DNA of 64,000 nucleotides from CAWKGV01 sp963849305 (lineage in GTDB: Bacteria > Pseudomonadota > Alphaproteobacteria > Acetobacterales > Acetobacteraceae), in the NCBI GenBank assembly GCA_963849305.1, contig CAWKGV010000001.1, forward strand, positions 124,001 through 188,000. Direction: 5' to 3'. Position 1 is the stretch's first letter, and the number at the start of each line of letters is the position of its first letter. Positions 42,450-50,616 of this stretch are shown piece after piece. The position numbers and the translations under genes are program-made. The notes under the pieces were generated by a model. It was given only the letters and a program-made list of their open reading frames with translations, was not told the origin of the DNA and ran no database searches.

Positions 42450-43496
42450 TCAAGCGACGGATCTCACCGAACCGTCCAACAAATCGAGTTTCCCGCCAGC
42501 GATGCGCTGCCGAGTCTCGCGGCTGTTCAAGAGGCGGTAGGGAAAGACGTCCGGTATGGCGCTGACCTCGTCCAGCTTGGCGAGTTGCTGCCCGGTCAGC
42601 TGCAGCTTTGTGGCAGCCAGATTGTCTTGAAGCTGCGCCACACTGCGAGGGCCGATGATCGGCAACGAACCTTTGGCGGCGACCCACGCGATCGCGACCT
42701 GGCTTGGCGCCGCGTCGTTTTCACTCGCGATCGCCAGGATTGCATCAAGAATGGCCGTGCGCTGCGGACTGTCCTCGGCCTGAAACACGCGGCCACCAAA
42801 TCCCTCGGGACGGCCCTTTTCGCCACGGCGATACTTGCCGGTGAGCATGCCGCCACCGAGCGGAGACCAGGCGGCGATCCCTAGCCCAAGCGCGTGCGCC
42901 ATCGGCAGGAGGTCGTACTCGGTCGTACGCTCCACCAGACTGTGCTCGACTTGCAGACCAATGATCGGCGCACTGCCGCGCAACTCGGCGATCGTCGCGG
43001 CGCGGGCGACGCGCCATGCAGGGAAATCCGACAAGCCCGCATAGAGGATCTTGCCTGTTCGCACGAGATCATCGAATGCGCGAACGATCTCATCAACCGG
43101 GGTCACGCCATCCGCGTAGTGGACCCAGTACAGATCGATCCGGTCGGTTCTCAGGCGCTTCAGACTTGCCTCGAGCGAGACGACCATGGCTTTCCGGCTG
43201 TTGCCCGTAGCTAGGATGCCGCTGTCCGCGCTGGAGCCCAAGGTGAACTTGGTCGCTACGACGAAATTATCTCGATGGCGGTGAAGGAACTCGCCCAGCA
43301 ACTCCTCGGCTTGACCGAATTGATAAGCGTCGGCCGCGTCGATGAAGTTGCCGCCGGCCGCTGCGTATGCGTCAAAGATGCGCCGCGCTTCCGCCGGCTC
43401 TGCCCCGTGTCCCCAGCCGGTGCCGAAATTGCCAGTCCCTAGTATGAGCTCGGAAACCCTGAGACCCGTGTGTTGGCCGAATAGTTTGTAACGCAT
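42450..43496 (-). CDS. Aldo/keto reductase
   Basis: A 348-residue aldo/keto reductase of the AKR type with FIDAADAYQFGQAEELLGEFL (catalytic Asp-Tyr), FVVATKFTLG (Lys), LYWVHYADGVTPVDEI (His) and the late NADP site PIIGPRSVAQLQDNL. It is the first gene of the operon divergent from tetR and next to its two operators. Substrates are likely reactive carbonyls or a plant/xenobiotic compound sensed by the regulator. No signal peptide. Confidence 0.93.
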   Translation of the reverse strand: MRYKLFGQHTGLRVSELILGTGNFGTGWGHGAEPAEARRIFDAYAAAGGNFIDAADAYQFGQAEELLGEFLHRHRDNFVVATKFTLGSSADSGILATGNSRKAMVVSLEASLKRLRTDRIDLYWVHYADGVTPVDEIVRAFDDLVRTGKILYAGLSDFPAWRVARAATIAELRGSAPIIGLQVEHSLVERTTEYDLLPMAHALGLGIAAWSPLGGGMLTGKYRRGEKGRPEGFGGRVFQAEDSPQRTAILDAILAIASENDAAPSQVAIAWVAAKGSLPIIGPRSVAQLQDNLAATKLQLTGQQLAKLDEVSAIPDVFPYRLLNSRETRQRIAGGKLDLLDGSVRSVA

Positions 43497-43532
43497 CTGC
43501 CACCTCGATCAGGAAGATCGGCTAAGAGCGGA

Positions 43533-43552
43533 TATATGATGAGCGTCATATA
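43533..43552. promoter_or_regulatory. Operator 1 for the divergent TetR regulator
   Basis: TATATGA-TGAGCG-TCATATA has 7-base perfect arms. It lies 37 bases before the AKR start. A near-identical copy is 29 bases away (centre to centre), in the same intergenic region. Confidence 0.7.
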
Positions 43553-43562
43553 GCTTGACTAC

Positions 43563-43580
43563 ATATGATGCTCGTCATAT
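43563..43580. promoter_or_regulatory. Operator 2 for the divergent TetR regulator
   Basis: ATATGA-TGCTCG-TCATAT is a second copy of the same palindrome, 36 bases before the tetR start codon. The outer 13 positions are the same as operator 1 and only the centre differs. Together they suggest cooperative binding and autoregulation. Confidence 0.7.
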
Positions 43581-43615
43581 ATCTTGTCAACTGGTTTCGA
43601 AGCGAGGCCACAAAG

Positions 43616-44203
43616 ATGAAGGTGAGCCGGGAGCAGGCTGCCGAGAATCGCGAGCGCATCGTTCAAGTCGCAGCGAAATTATTCCGAGAGCGCGGCTTCG
43701 ACGGGATCGGCGTTGCCGACCTGATGAAGGCCGCAGGGCTGACCCATGGCGGTTTCTATGGGCATTTCGCGTCGAAGGAAGATCTGGCAGCGGAGGCTTG
43801 TGGCCGTGCGCTAGACAACTCGCTGCAAAAATGGTCGACCGAGGTCGAGAAAGCGCCTGACGAGGCCCTCTCGAACATCGTCAACAGCTACCTGTCCGAG
43901 GCCCACCGCGACGGCCCGGGGAGCGGCTGTCTGGTTGCAGCACTCGGCTCCGATGTCGGACGGCAGGCCCCGCCCATTCGGCGCGTGGTGACCGAGGGCA
44001 TACACGCTCTGGTCGAGCAGCTCATGCGGCTCGTGCCCGGCAAGTCGAAGTCTGCGCGGCGCCGGCAGGCCCTGTCCGACTTTGCCGCCATGGTCGGAGC
44101 CGTGATCATCGCGCGGGCAGTCGATGATCCCGAGTTGTCAAAAGACGTGTTGCAGGCCGTTGCTTCCTCGCTATCGGATCCGTGCAAGGAAAGGCGCCAC
44201 TGA
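43616..44203 (+). CDS. TetR/AcrR family transcriptional regulator
   Basis: A 195-residue TetR regulator. The HTH is in residues 10-55: ENRERIVQVAAKLFRERGFDGIGVADLMKAAGLTHGGFYGHFASKEDL. The C-terminal domain has SGCLVAALGSDVGRQAPPIRR, as in TetR proteins sensing reactive or aromatic compounds. The start ATG at 43616 has GAGG 8 bases upstream. It is divergent from the AKR operon with two operators in the 119-base gap, the classical repressor layout. An ISAs1-type remnant begins immediately after its stop. Confidence 0.93.
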   Translation: MKVSREQAAENRERIVQVAAKLFRERGFDGIGVADLMKAAGLTHGGFYGHFASKEDLAAEACGRALDNSLQKWSTEVEKAPDEALSNIVNSYLSEAHRDGPGSGCLVAALGSDVGRQAPPIRRVVTEGIHALVEQLMRLVPGKSKSARRRQALSDFAAMVGAVIIARAVDDPELSKDVLQAVASSLSDPCKERRH

Positions 44204-44204
44204 C

Positions 44205-45358
44205 GCAGGGCTATCGCATTTGGGCGCGGGCGAGGAAGGCATTGTCCCATTCCGCGCGCTTGAGCTTGCCCTTCATGGAGCCTCTTGAGCCTTCGAGCTT
44301 GGCGAGGTCGAGGGCCAGACGTCGCAGTAGCGCGATGTTCTGTGGCCGTGGTCCTTGTGGGTGCGTGCCTGATCCTCGTTCATGGTCACGTTGAGAACCC
44401 AGTGCAGTCCGTTCTCCACGCCCCAATGCGCACGGGCAACTTCGCCGAAACGCTTGGCGGAGAGTGCCGTGCTGAGCACGTAGTAGGCGGTCTCGGTGCT
44501 GGTCTGGGTGCCGAGTTCGCGGGTGCGGACGATGCGGCCAATGGCGGCGAGCCCCGGCCAGGCGTGCTGGTCTCGCAGCCAGGCGATATCGGTCGAGACC
44601 ACGCTGGTCCGGGTCTCGATGCGGCCGTGGTCGCCATCCACGGTCGTATGATGGTCTCGGGCGGGCACGCCGGATCGTCGAGGAAAGTGCGAACGTCATC
44701 GTGCAAGCGGCCTTGGTTGCCCTTCAGCGCCAGGACGTAGTCGGCGCCCTGGGCCACCACCTTCGCGGCAATGGCGCGCTGGCGGTTGAGCGCGCCGGCG
44801 GTCACGATGCAGCCCTTCAGCGACAGCAGCTCCAGAAGTTTCGGCACCGCCGTGATCTCGTTCGACTTGCCATCGACGGGCAAGCTGGCCCAGCAGCAGC
44901 CGCTGATCCGCCGACCAGGCATGGAGCATGTGCAACGGGGATTTGCCCGCGGCCCGGTCGAAGGAGCGACGCAGCGTCTTGCCGTCGATCGCCACCACGC
45001 CCCGCAAGCCCTCGGCGAAGCGCTGCATGAAGCGGGTGAAGCAGGCCTCGAACGGCATCGAGCAGCCGGAACACCCGGCTGAACGTGTCATGGCTGGGGA
45101 TCCCGTGCCGCAGGCGAAGGAACTGCCGCGGGAACGGCTCCTTGGTCGCGCCGAACAGCGCCATGTCCGAGCAATCCTCGCCGCCGCACAGCATGGTGCA
45201 GAGCGCGATCAGAAGCAATTCGTGCAGGTTGTGGCGGGCATTATCCCGCCGCGGGTCAGTGACTTCGGCAAAACAGGCGACGAACTCTTCCATTGAGGAC
45301 GGGCTTTCGCTGAACACCGTCCTTGGAATCCAGCACGACACCGTGCCGCAAGCCCTGC
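44205..45358 (-). mobile_element. Degenerate ISAs1-family insertion sequence
   Basis: The transposase remnant is bounded by imperfect terminal inverted repeats: GCAGGGCTATCGCA at 44205 and its near complement ending AAGCCCTGC at 45358 (8 of 8 outer bases match). The length, 1154 bases, fits the family. No clear target-site duplication is visible next to the ends. The left end touches the TetR stop codon. Confidence 0.6.
44211..45293 (-). pseudogene. ISAs1 family transposase, multiple frameshifts
   Basis: Segments in order: MEEFVACFAEVTDPRRDNARHNLHELLLIALCTMLCGGEDC to SHDTFSRVFRLLD; then RGVVAIDGKTLRRSFDRA (first catalytic Asp); then LPVDGKSNEITAVPKLLELLSLKGCIVTAGALNRQR; then HWGVENGLHWVLNVTMNEDQAR (final acidic residue region); then ALLRRLALDLAKLEGSRGSMKGKLKRA with the true end. 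Each piece is in a different frame from its neighbour, so at least four frameshifts have occurred. The DDE residues remain recognisable. It cannot produce active transposase. Confidence 0.92.
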
Positions 45359-45476
45359 CTTCACCCGGCCGACGTCATATGCAACTCCCCTGGCCCATCA
45401 GCCCCCGTAGCGTTTATCCGGCCGGGCACCCATGCTAGACGTCCCGGCTGCATGACAAAGAGCACATCGCCCGACC

Positions 45477-46781
45477 ATGAACGAGCAAATCCCCGCGGCT
45501 GGCCTCCGGCGCTTTTTCGCCGCCTCATTGGCCGAAACCGACCCCGAGCTTGCCAGCGCTATCGGCGCCGAGCTTCAGCGTCAACAGGACGGCATCGAGC
45601 TGATCGCCAGCGAGAACATCGTCTCCGCCGCCGTGCTGGAAGCCCAGGGCAGCGTGCTGACGAATAAATACGCCGAGGGCTATCCGGGGCGGCGCTACTA
45701 TGGCGGCTGCGTGTTCGTGGACGCGGCCGAGGAGCTTGCCATCGACCGGGCCAAACAGCTGTTCGGCTGCGCCTTCGCCAACGTCCAGCCGCATTCCGGC
45801 GCGCAGGCCAACCAAGCGGTGTTCCTCGCGCTACTCCAGCCGGGCGATTCCTTTCTCGGCATGAGCCTGGATGCCGGCGGGCACCTGACCCACGGCGCGA
45901 AGGCCAATCTCTCGGGCAAATGGTTCCATCCGCTGCATTATGGCGTGCGACGCGAGGACGGGCTGCTCGACTATGACGAGCTGGAACGGATCGCGCGGAC
46001 CGAGCGGCCGAAGCTGATCATCGCCGGCGGCTCGGCGTATTCGCGCTTCATCGACTTTGGCCGCATTCGCCGCGTGGCCGACGAGGTCGGCGCCTGGTTC
46101 ATGGTGGACATGGCGCATTTCGCCGGCCTGGTCGCCGCCGGCCTGTTCCCGAGCCCGCTGCCGCACGCCCATGTGGTGACCACCACCACGCACAAGACGC
46201 TGCGCGGGCCGCGCGGGGGAATGATCCTCGCCAACGATCCGGAAGTCGGCAAGAAGATCAACAGCGCGGTCTTCCCCGGGCTGCAGGGCGGACCGCTGAT
46301 GCATGTCATCGCGGCCAAGGCGGCCGCCTTCGGCGAGGCGCTGCGCCCGGAATTCCGCCTGTACCAGCAAGCGGTCGCGGACAACGCCAAGGTGCTGGCG
46401 GAGACCCTGATCGGCCAGGGGCTCGCCATCGTCAGTGGCGGCACCGACAGCCATCTGATGCTGGTCGATCTGCGGCCCAAGCGCGTCACCGGCAAGACCG
46501 CGGAGGCAAGCCTGGAGCGCGCCCGCATCACCGCCAACAAGAACGCCATCCCGTTCGATCCGGAGAAGCCGGCGATCACGTCCGGCATTCGCGTCGGCTC
46601 GCCCGCGGCCACGACGCGCGGCTTCGACACCGGCGAGTTCCGGGAGGTCGGGCTGATGATCGCCGAGGTGTTAGACGGGCTTGCCGGCTCCAACGACGGC
46701 TCGAACGAGCCCGCCGAAGCGGCCGTAGGCGCGCGCGCGCGGGAGCTGTGCGCCCGCTTTCCGATCTATCGCGGCCGGTAG
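45477..46781 (+). CDS. glyA: Serine hydroxymethyltransferase
   Basis: A 434-residue PLP enzyme with the family landmarks IELIASENIVS, EGYPGRRYYGGCVFVD, PHSGAQANQAVFLALLQPGD, MVDMAHFAGLVAAGL, and the active-site lysine in VVTTTTHKTLRGPRGG. It interconverts serine and glycine, making 5,10-methylene-tetrahydrofolate for one-carbon metabolism. It is the first gene of the nrdR-rib-nusB operon; the ATG of nrdR follows its stop directly. No strong ribosome binding site is seen before the ATG at 45477, but the start matches the family. Confidence 0.97.
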   Translation: MNEQIPAAGLRRFFAASLAETDPELASAIGAELQRQQDGIELIASENIVSAAVLEAQGSVLTNKYAEGYPGRRYYGGCVFVDAAEELAIDRAKQLFGCAFANVQPHSGAQANQAVFLALLQPGDSFLGMSLDAGGHLTHGAKANLSGKWFHPLHYGVRREDGLLDYDELERIARTERPKLIIAGGSAYSRFIDFGRIRRVADEVGAWFMVDMAHFAGLVAAGLFPSPLPHAHVVTTTTHKTLRGPRGGMILANDPEVGKKINSAVFPGLQGGPLMHVIAAKAAAFGEALRPEFRLYQQAVADNAKVLAETLIGQGLAIVSGGTDSHLMLVDLRPKRVTGKTAEASLERARITANKNAIPFDPEKPAITSGIRVGSPAATTRGFDTGEFREVGLMIAEVLDGLAGSNDGSNEPAEAAVGARARELCARFPIYRGR

Positions 46782-47237
46782 ATGCGCTGCCCATTCTGCG
46801 GCCACGACGATACGCAGGTGAAGGACAGCCGCCCGACCGAGGATGCGGGGGCGATCCGGCGGCGGCGGTTCTGCGCCAATTGCGGCCAGCGATTCACCAC
46901 CATCGAACGGGTGCAGCTCCGCGAGCTGATCGTGGTGAAGGGCGACGGGCGGCGGGTGCCGTTTGACCGCGACAAGCTGGCGCGCTCGATCCGCATTGCG
47001 CTGCGCAAGCGACCGATCCAAGAGGAGCGGATCGAACGGATCGTCAACGGGATCGTCCGCCAGCTCGAATCCTCGGGCGAGAGCGATGTCGCCAGCAAGC
47101 AGATCGGCGAGCTTGTCATGGACACGCTGAAGGAGCTTGATTCCGTCGCTTATGTCCGCTTCGCCAGCGTGTACCGGAATTTTCGCGAGGCGAAGGATTT
47201 CGAGGACTTCGTGGGAACGCTGGGCGAGCCCAGATAG
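46782..47237 (+). CDS. nrdR: Transcriptional repressor NrdR
   Basis: A 151-residue NrdR: zinc ribbon CPFCGHDDTQVKDSRPTEDAGAIRRRRFCANCGQRF (residues 3-38) followed by an ATP-cone (LIVVKGDGRRVPFDRDKLARSIRIALRKRPI). It senses ATP/dATP and represses ribonucleotide reductase genes. The ATG abuts the glyA stop. The four zinc cysteines are intact. The glyA-nrdR-ribD order is conserved in alphaproteobacteria. Confidence 0.97.
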   Translation: MRCPFCGHDDTQVKDSRPTEDAGAIRRRRFCANCGQRFTTIERVQLRELIVVKGDGRRVPFDRDKLARSIRIALRKRPIQEERIERIVNGIVRQLESSGESDVASKQIGELVMDTLKELDSVAYVRFASVYRNFREAKDFEDFVGTLGEPR

Positions 47238-47242
47238 CCGGA

Positions 47243-48352
47243 ATGGCTTCGCACCCCGACGACGTCGCCCATATGCGCGCCGCCCTCGCGCTGGCGCGGC
47301 GGGGGGTGGGGAACACCTGGCCCAACCCCTCGGTCGGCTGCGTGGTGGTGAAGGATGGGCGAGTGCTCGGCCGTGCCGTCACCATGCCCGGCGGGCGGCC
47401 CCATGCCGAGCCGGTGGCGCTGGAGCGGGCTGGGTCGGCCAGGCTGGGCGCCACGGTCTATGTGACGCTGGAGCCCTGCTGCCATTGGGGCCGCACGCCG
47501 CCCTGCACCGACGCGCTGATCGAGGCCGCCATCGCCCGCGTGGTGATCGCCGCGCGCGACCCGGACCCGCGCGTGAACGGCGAGGGGGTGGCGCGGCTGC
47601 GCGCGGCCGGGATCGAGGTCGTCGAGGGTGTCCTGGAACCCGAGGGGCGGGAACTGGTCGCCGGGTTCGCGCTGCGCATCCGCGAGGGGCGGCCGATGGT
47701 CACGCTGAAGCTTGCCTCCACCCTGGATGGCCGGATCGCGACCGCCGCCGGGGAGAGCCGGTGGATCACCGGCGGGCCGGCCCGGCGCATGGCCCATGCG
47801 CTTCGGGGCCGGCACGATGGGGTGATGGTGGGCATCGGCACCGTGCTCGCCGATGACCCGGATCTGACCTGCCGGTTGCCGGGCTTCCGTCCGACCCCGC
47901 CCGTGCGCATCGTCGCCGATAGCGATCTGCGCAGCCCGCTCGGCTCCCGTCTCGTCGCGACCGCCCGCGAGGTGCCGAGCTGGTTCCTGATCCGGGAAGG
48001 CGCCGATCCGGAGCGGCGGCAGGCCTTCGCGACGCGTGGCGTCATGCTGATCGAGACGGCCGCAGCGGTGCCGGGGGTGGACCTGCGCCAAGCACTAGGG
48101 CACTTGTCCACGGCCGGGCTGACCCGCGTGCTGGTGGAAGGCGGTTCCCGGCTCGCCGCGGCGTTGCTGCGTGAAGACCTTGTGGACCGCATCGCCTGGT
48201 TTCACGCCCCGGCGGTGATGGGCGGGGATGGCCTGCCGGCGGTTCAGGGGTTCGGCGCCGATGTGCTGGAGCGGATGCCGCGTTTCGTCCGCCGCTCGGC
48301 AATCCCGCTCGGCGATGACATGATGACCGAGTTCGAGCGGCCTGAAGAATAG
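47243..48352 (+). CDS. ribD: Riboflavin-specific deaminase/reductase
   Basis: A 369-residue bifunctional enzyme. The N-terminal deaminase has the zinc site HAEPVAL and EPCCHWGRTPPC (residues about 53-85); the C-terminal reductase has KLASTLDGRIATAAGESRWITG, the NADPH segment and VLVEGGSRLAAALL. It converts 2,5-diamino-6-ribosylamino-pyrimidinone phosphate to 5-amino-6-ribitylamino-uracil phosphate. It begins 5 bases after nrdR and precedes ribE by 16 bases. Confidence 0.97.
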   Translation: MASHPDDVAHMRAALALARRGVGNTWPNPSVGCVVVKDGRVLGRAVTMPGGRPHAEPVALERAGSARLGATVYVTLEPCCHWGRTPPCTDALIEAAIARVVIAARDPDPRVNGEGVARLRAAGIEVVEGVLEPEGRELVAGFALRIREGRPMVTLKLASTLDGRIATAAGESRWITGGPARRMAHALRGRHDGVMVGIGTVLADDPDLTCRLPGFRPTPPVRIVADSDLRSPLGSRLVATAREVPSWFLIREGADPERRQAFATRGVMLIETAAAVPGVDLRQALGHLSTAGLTRVLVEGGSRLAAALLREDLVDRIAWFHAPAVMGGDGLPAVQGFGADVLERMPRFVRRSAIPLGDDMMTEFERPEE

Positions 48353-48368
48353 CGGCAGGAGCAGCCTA

Positions 48369-48983
48369 ATGTTCACCGGCATCGTCACGGCACTGGGCAC
48401 GGTCCGGGCCGTTAGCCCGATCGGCCAGGGGCGGGACATGCGGCTTGTCATCACCGCGCCCGACTCGTTCATCGGCGGCCCGGACACGACCCCGATGCCG
48501 CTCGGCGCTTCGATCGCCTGCTCCGGATGCTGCCTGACCGCGACGGAGCTTGGGTCGGACTGGTTCGCCGCCGATGCCTCAGCCGAGACATTGTCCTGCA
48601 CCACTCTCAGGCGCTGGCGGGCCGGTACGCGGGTGAACCTGGAGCGCAGCCTGCGGGTGGGCGACGAGCTAGGCGGGCACATCGTCTCGGGCCATGTGGA
48701 CGGGCTGGGCGAGGCGCTGTCCGCCGCGCCGGAAAACGGCTCGACCCGATGGCGCTTCCGCGTGCCGGGCGAGCTTGCCCGCTACATCGCCGTGAAGGGC
48801 AGCGTCGCGCTGGATGGGGTGTCGTTGACGGTCAACGACGTGGCGGGCGAAACTTTCGCCGTGAACGTGATCCCGCACACCGCCGCGGTGACCGGCTTCG
48901 CCCTCTTGGCGGTGGGCGACGCCGTGAATATCGAGGTCGACATGCTGGCGCGCTACGTGGCGCGGCTGGCGGAGTTCCGGTGA
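48369..48983 (+). CDS. ribE: Riboflavin synthase alpha chain
   Basis: A 204-residue protein with the duplicated lumazine-binding domain; it starts MFTGIVTALGTVRAV, has SIACSGCCLTATELG and the second copy SVALDGVSLTVNDVAGETFAVNVIPHTA. It joins two lumazines into riboflavin. The stop overlaps the next gene start by one base (TGATG), giving translational coupling. The domain ends in a short helix as usual. GGCAGGAGC lies 6 bases before the ATG. Confidence 0.97.
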   Translation: MFTGIVTALGTVRAVSPIGQGRDMRLVITAPDSFIGGPDTTPMPLGASIACSGCCLTATELGSDWFAADASAETLSCTTLRRWRAGTRVNLERSLRVGDELGGHIVSGHVDGLGEALSAAPENGSTRWRFRVPGELARYIAVKGSVALDGVSLTVNDVAGETFAVNVIPHTAAVTGFALLAVGDAVNIEVDMLARYVARLAEFR

Positions 48984-50122
48984 TGCACGACCTCAAGGCC
49001 GTCGGCCTCTCGCATTACCTCACCAGCGCCGAGGAGCTGGTCGAGGAGGCCCGCAACGGCCGCATGTTCATCCTGATCGACGACGACGACCGGGAGAACG
49101 AAGGCGACCTGGTCATCCCGGCGCAATTCGCCACGCCCGATGCGATCAACTTCATGGCGCGGCACGGGCGGGGCCTGATTTGCCTCGCGATGACCCGCCA
49201 GCGGATCGAGCATCTCGGGCTCAGCCTGATGAGCTCGAACAACAATTCCCGACATGAGACCGCGTTCACCATCTCGATCGAGGCGCGGGAGGGGGTGACG
49301 ACGGGCATTTCCGCGCATGACCGGGCGCGCACCATCGCGGTGGCGATCAACCCGGAGTGCGGGCGCGACGACATCGTGACGCCCGGCCATATCTTCCCGC
49401 TGCTGGCGCGCGAGGGCGGCACGCTGGTCCGCGCCGGGCACACCGAAGCCTCAGTCGATATCGCACGGATGGCGGGCCTCACGCCGGCCGCGGTGATCTG
49501 CGAGATCATGAACGACGACGGCACGATGGCGCGGCTGCCGGATCTGGTCGCCTTCGCGCAGCGCCAGAACCTCAAGCTCGGCACCATCGCCGACCTGATC
49601 GCCCATCGCCGCCGCACCGAGCGTCTGGTGCGCCGCGTGGTCGAGGGATCGTTCGATCACGTCGCGGGCGGGGAGTGGAAGCTCATCGTCTATACCAACA
49701 CGGTCGAGCACCAGGAGCATTTGGCGCTCGTAAAGGGCGACCTCTCCGGCCCGGCACCAGTGCTGGTGCGGATGCACGCGGTTGACCTGCTCGACGACAT
49801 GACCGGCGGGCCGAGCTGGATATCGGTGCATAACGCCATGCACATGATTGGCCGCGAGGGGCGTGGCGCGGTCGTGCTGATCCGCGAGCATCGCAAGACC
49901 GGGCTTTCCGACCGGGTACGCCAGCTCGCTTTGTCGCAGCGCCCGCCGCGCGAGCTGCGCGACTATGGCATCGGGGCCCAGATCCTGCTCGATCTCGGAG
50001 TGCGGGACATGATCCTGCTGTCGAACCGGCGGCGCACCGTCATCGGCATCGAGGGCTATGGGCTCAATATCGTCGGCCTGCGCCCGATCCCGGAGACCCT
50101 GCGCGAGGGACAGACGCTGTGA
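48983..50122 (+). CDS. ribB: DHBP synthase with degenerate GTP cyclohydrolase II domain
   Basis: A 379-residue RibBA-like protein. Residues 15-215 form an intact 3,4-dihydroxy-2-butanone 4-phosphate synthase: FILIDDDDRENEGDL, TPGHIFPLLAREGG and VRAGHTEASVDIARMAG. The C-terminal GTP cyclohydrolase II half retains HLALVKGDLSG and the end GYGLNIVG, but where the zinc cysteines should be (SECLTGD and CDC motifs) it reads MHAVDLLDDMTGGPSWISVHN. So only DHBP synthase activity is expected from ribulose 5-phosphate; a separate RibA should exist elsewhere. It is coupled to ribE and ribH. Confidence 0.93.
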   Translation: MHDLKAVGLSHYLTSAEELVEEARNGRMFILIDDDDRENEGDLVIPAQFATPDAINFMARHGRGLICLAMTRQRIEHLGLSLMSSNNNSRHETAFTISIEAREGVTTGISAHDRARTIAVAINPECGRDDIVTPGHIFPLLAREGGTLVRAGHTEASVDIARMAGLTPAAVICEIMNDDGTMARLPDLVAFAQRQNLKLGTIADLIAHRRRTERLVRRVVEGSFDHVAGGEWKLIVYTNTVEHQEHLALVKGDLSGPAPVLVRMHAVDLLDDMTGGPSWISVHNAMHMIGREGRGAVVLIREHRKTGLSDRVRQLALSQRPPRELRDYGIGAQILLDLGVRDMILLSNRRRTVIGIEGYGLNIVGLRPIPETLREGQTL

Positions 50123-50616
50123 GCACCATCGCTGCCAAACTGCCGGCCGCGCCGCGGATCGAGGGCGCGCCGCCGCACCTGCTGATCGTGCGCGCACCCT
50201 ATTACCGGGACGTGGTGGACGGCCTCACGCGGGGTGCTGAACGCATGCTGCGCGACGCCGGGGCGAGCTTCGAGCAGCTTGACGTGGCCGGCGCCTTCGA
50301 GCTGCCGCAGGCGATCCGGCTCGCGCTGCGGGGCGCCAAGCGGTACGACGGGTTCGTGGCCCTGGGTTGCGTCGTGCGCGGTAAGACCGACCATTACGAC
50401 CATATTTGCCGCGAGACGATGGCGGGGTTGATGCATGTGGCGTTGCAGTTTGGGCTCGCGCTGGGCACCGGGCTGCTGACGGTCGATACCATCGAGCAGG
50501 CGATTGCGCGCTCCGGCCAGGGTGAACCTGACGGCGATGGGCACAACAAGGGCGCCGAGGCCGCCGCCGCGGCGCTGCTGCAAATCGGGGCGGCGCGACG
50601 GCTGGGTGCGGGGTGA
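50119..50616 (+). CDS. ribH: Lumazine synthase
   Basis: A 165-residue 6,7-dimethyl-8-ribityllumazine synthase: LIVRAPYYRDVVDGLTRGAE, VAGAFELPQAIRLAL, FVALGCVVRGKTDHYDHICRETM and FGLALGTGLLTVDTIEQAI. It starts with GTG that overlaps the preceding stop (GTGA), and its own stop overlaps the nusB ATG. It condenses the RibD and RibB products. Confidence 0.96.
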   Translation: MSTIAAKLPAAPRIEGAPPHLLIVRAPYYRDVVDGLTRGAERMLRDAGASFEQLDVAGAFELPQAIRLALRGAKRYDGFVALGCVVRGKTDHYDHICRETMAGLMHVALQFGLALGTGLLTVDTIEQAIARSGQGEPDGDGHNKGAEAAAAALLQIGAARRLGAG

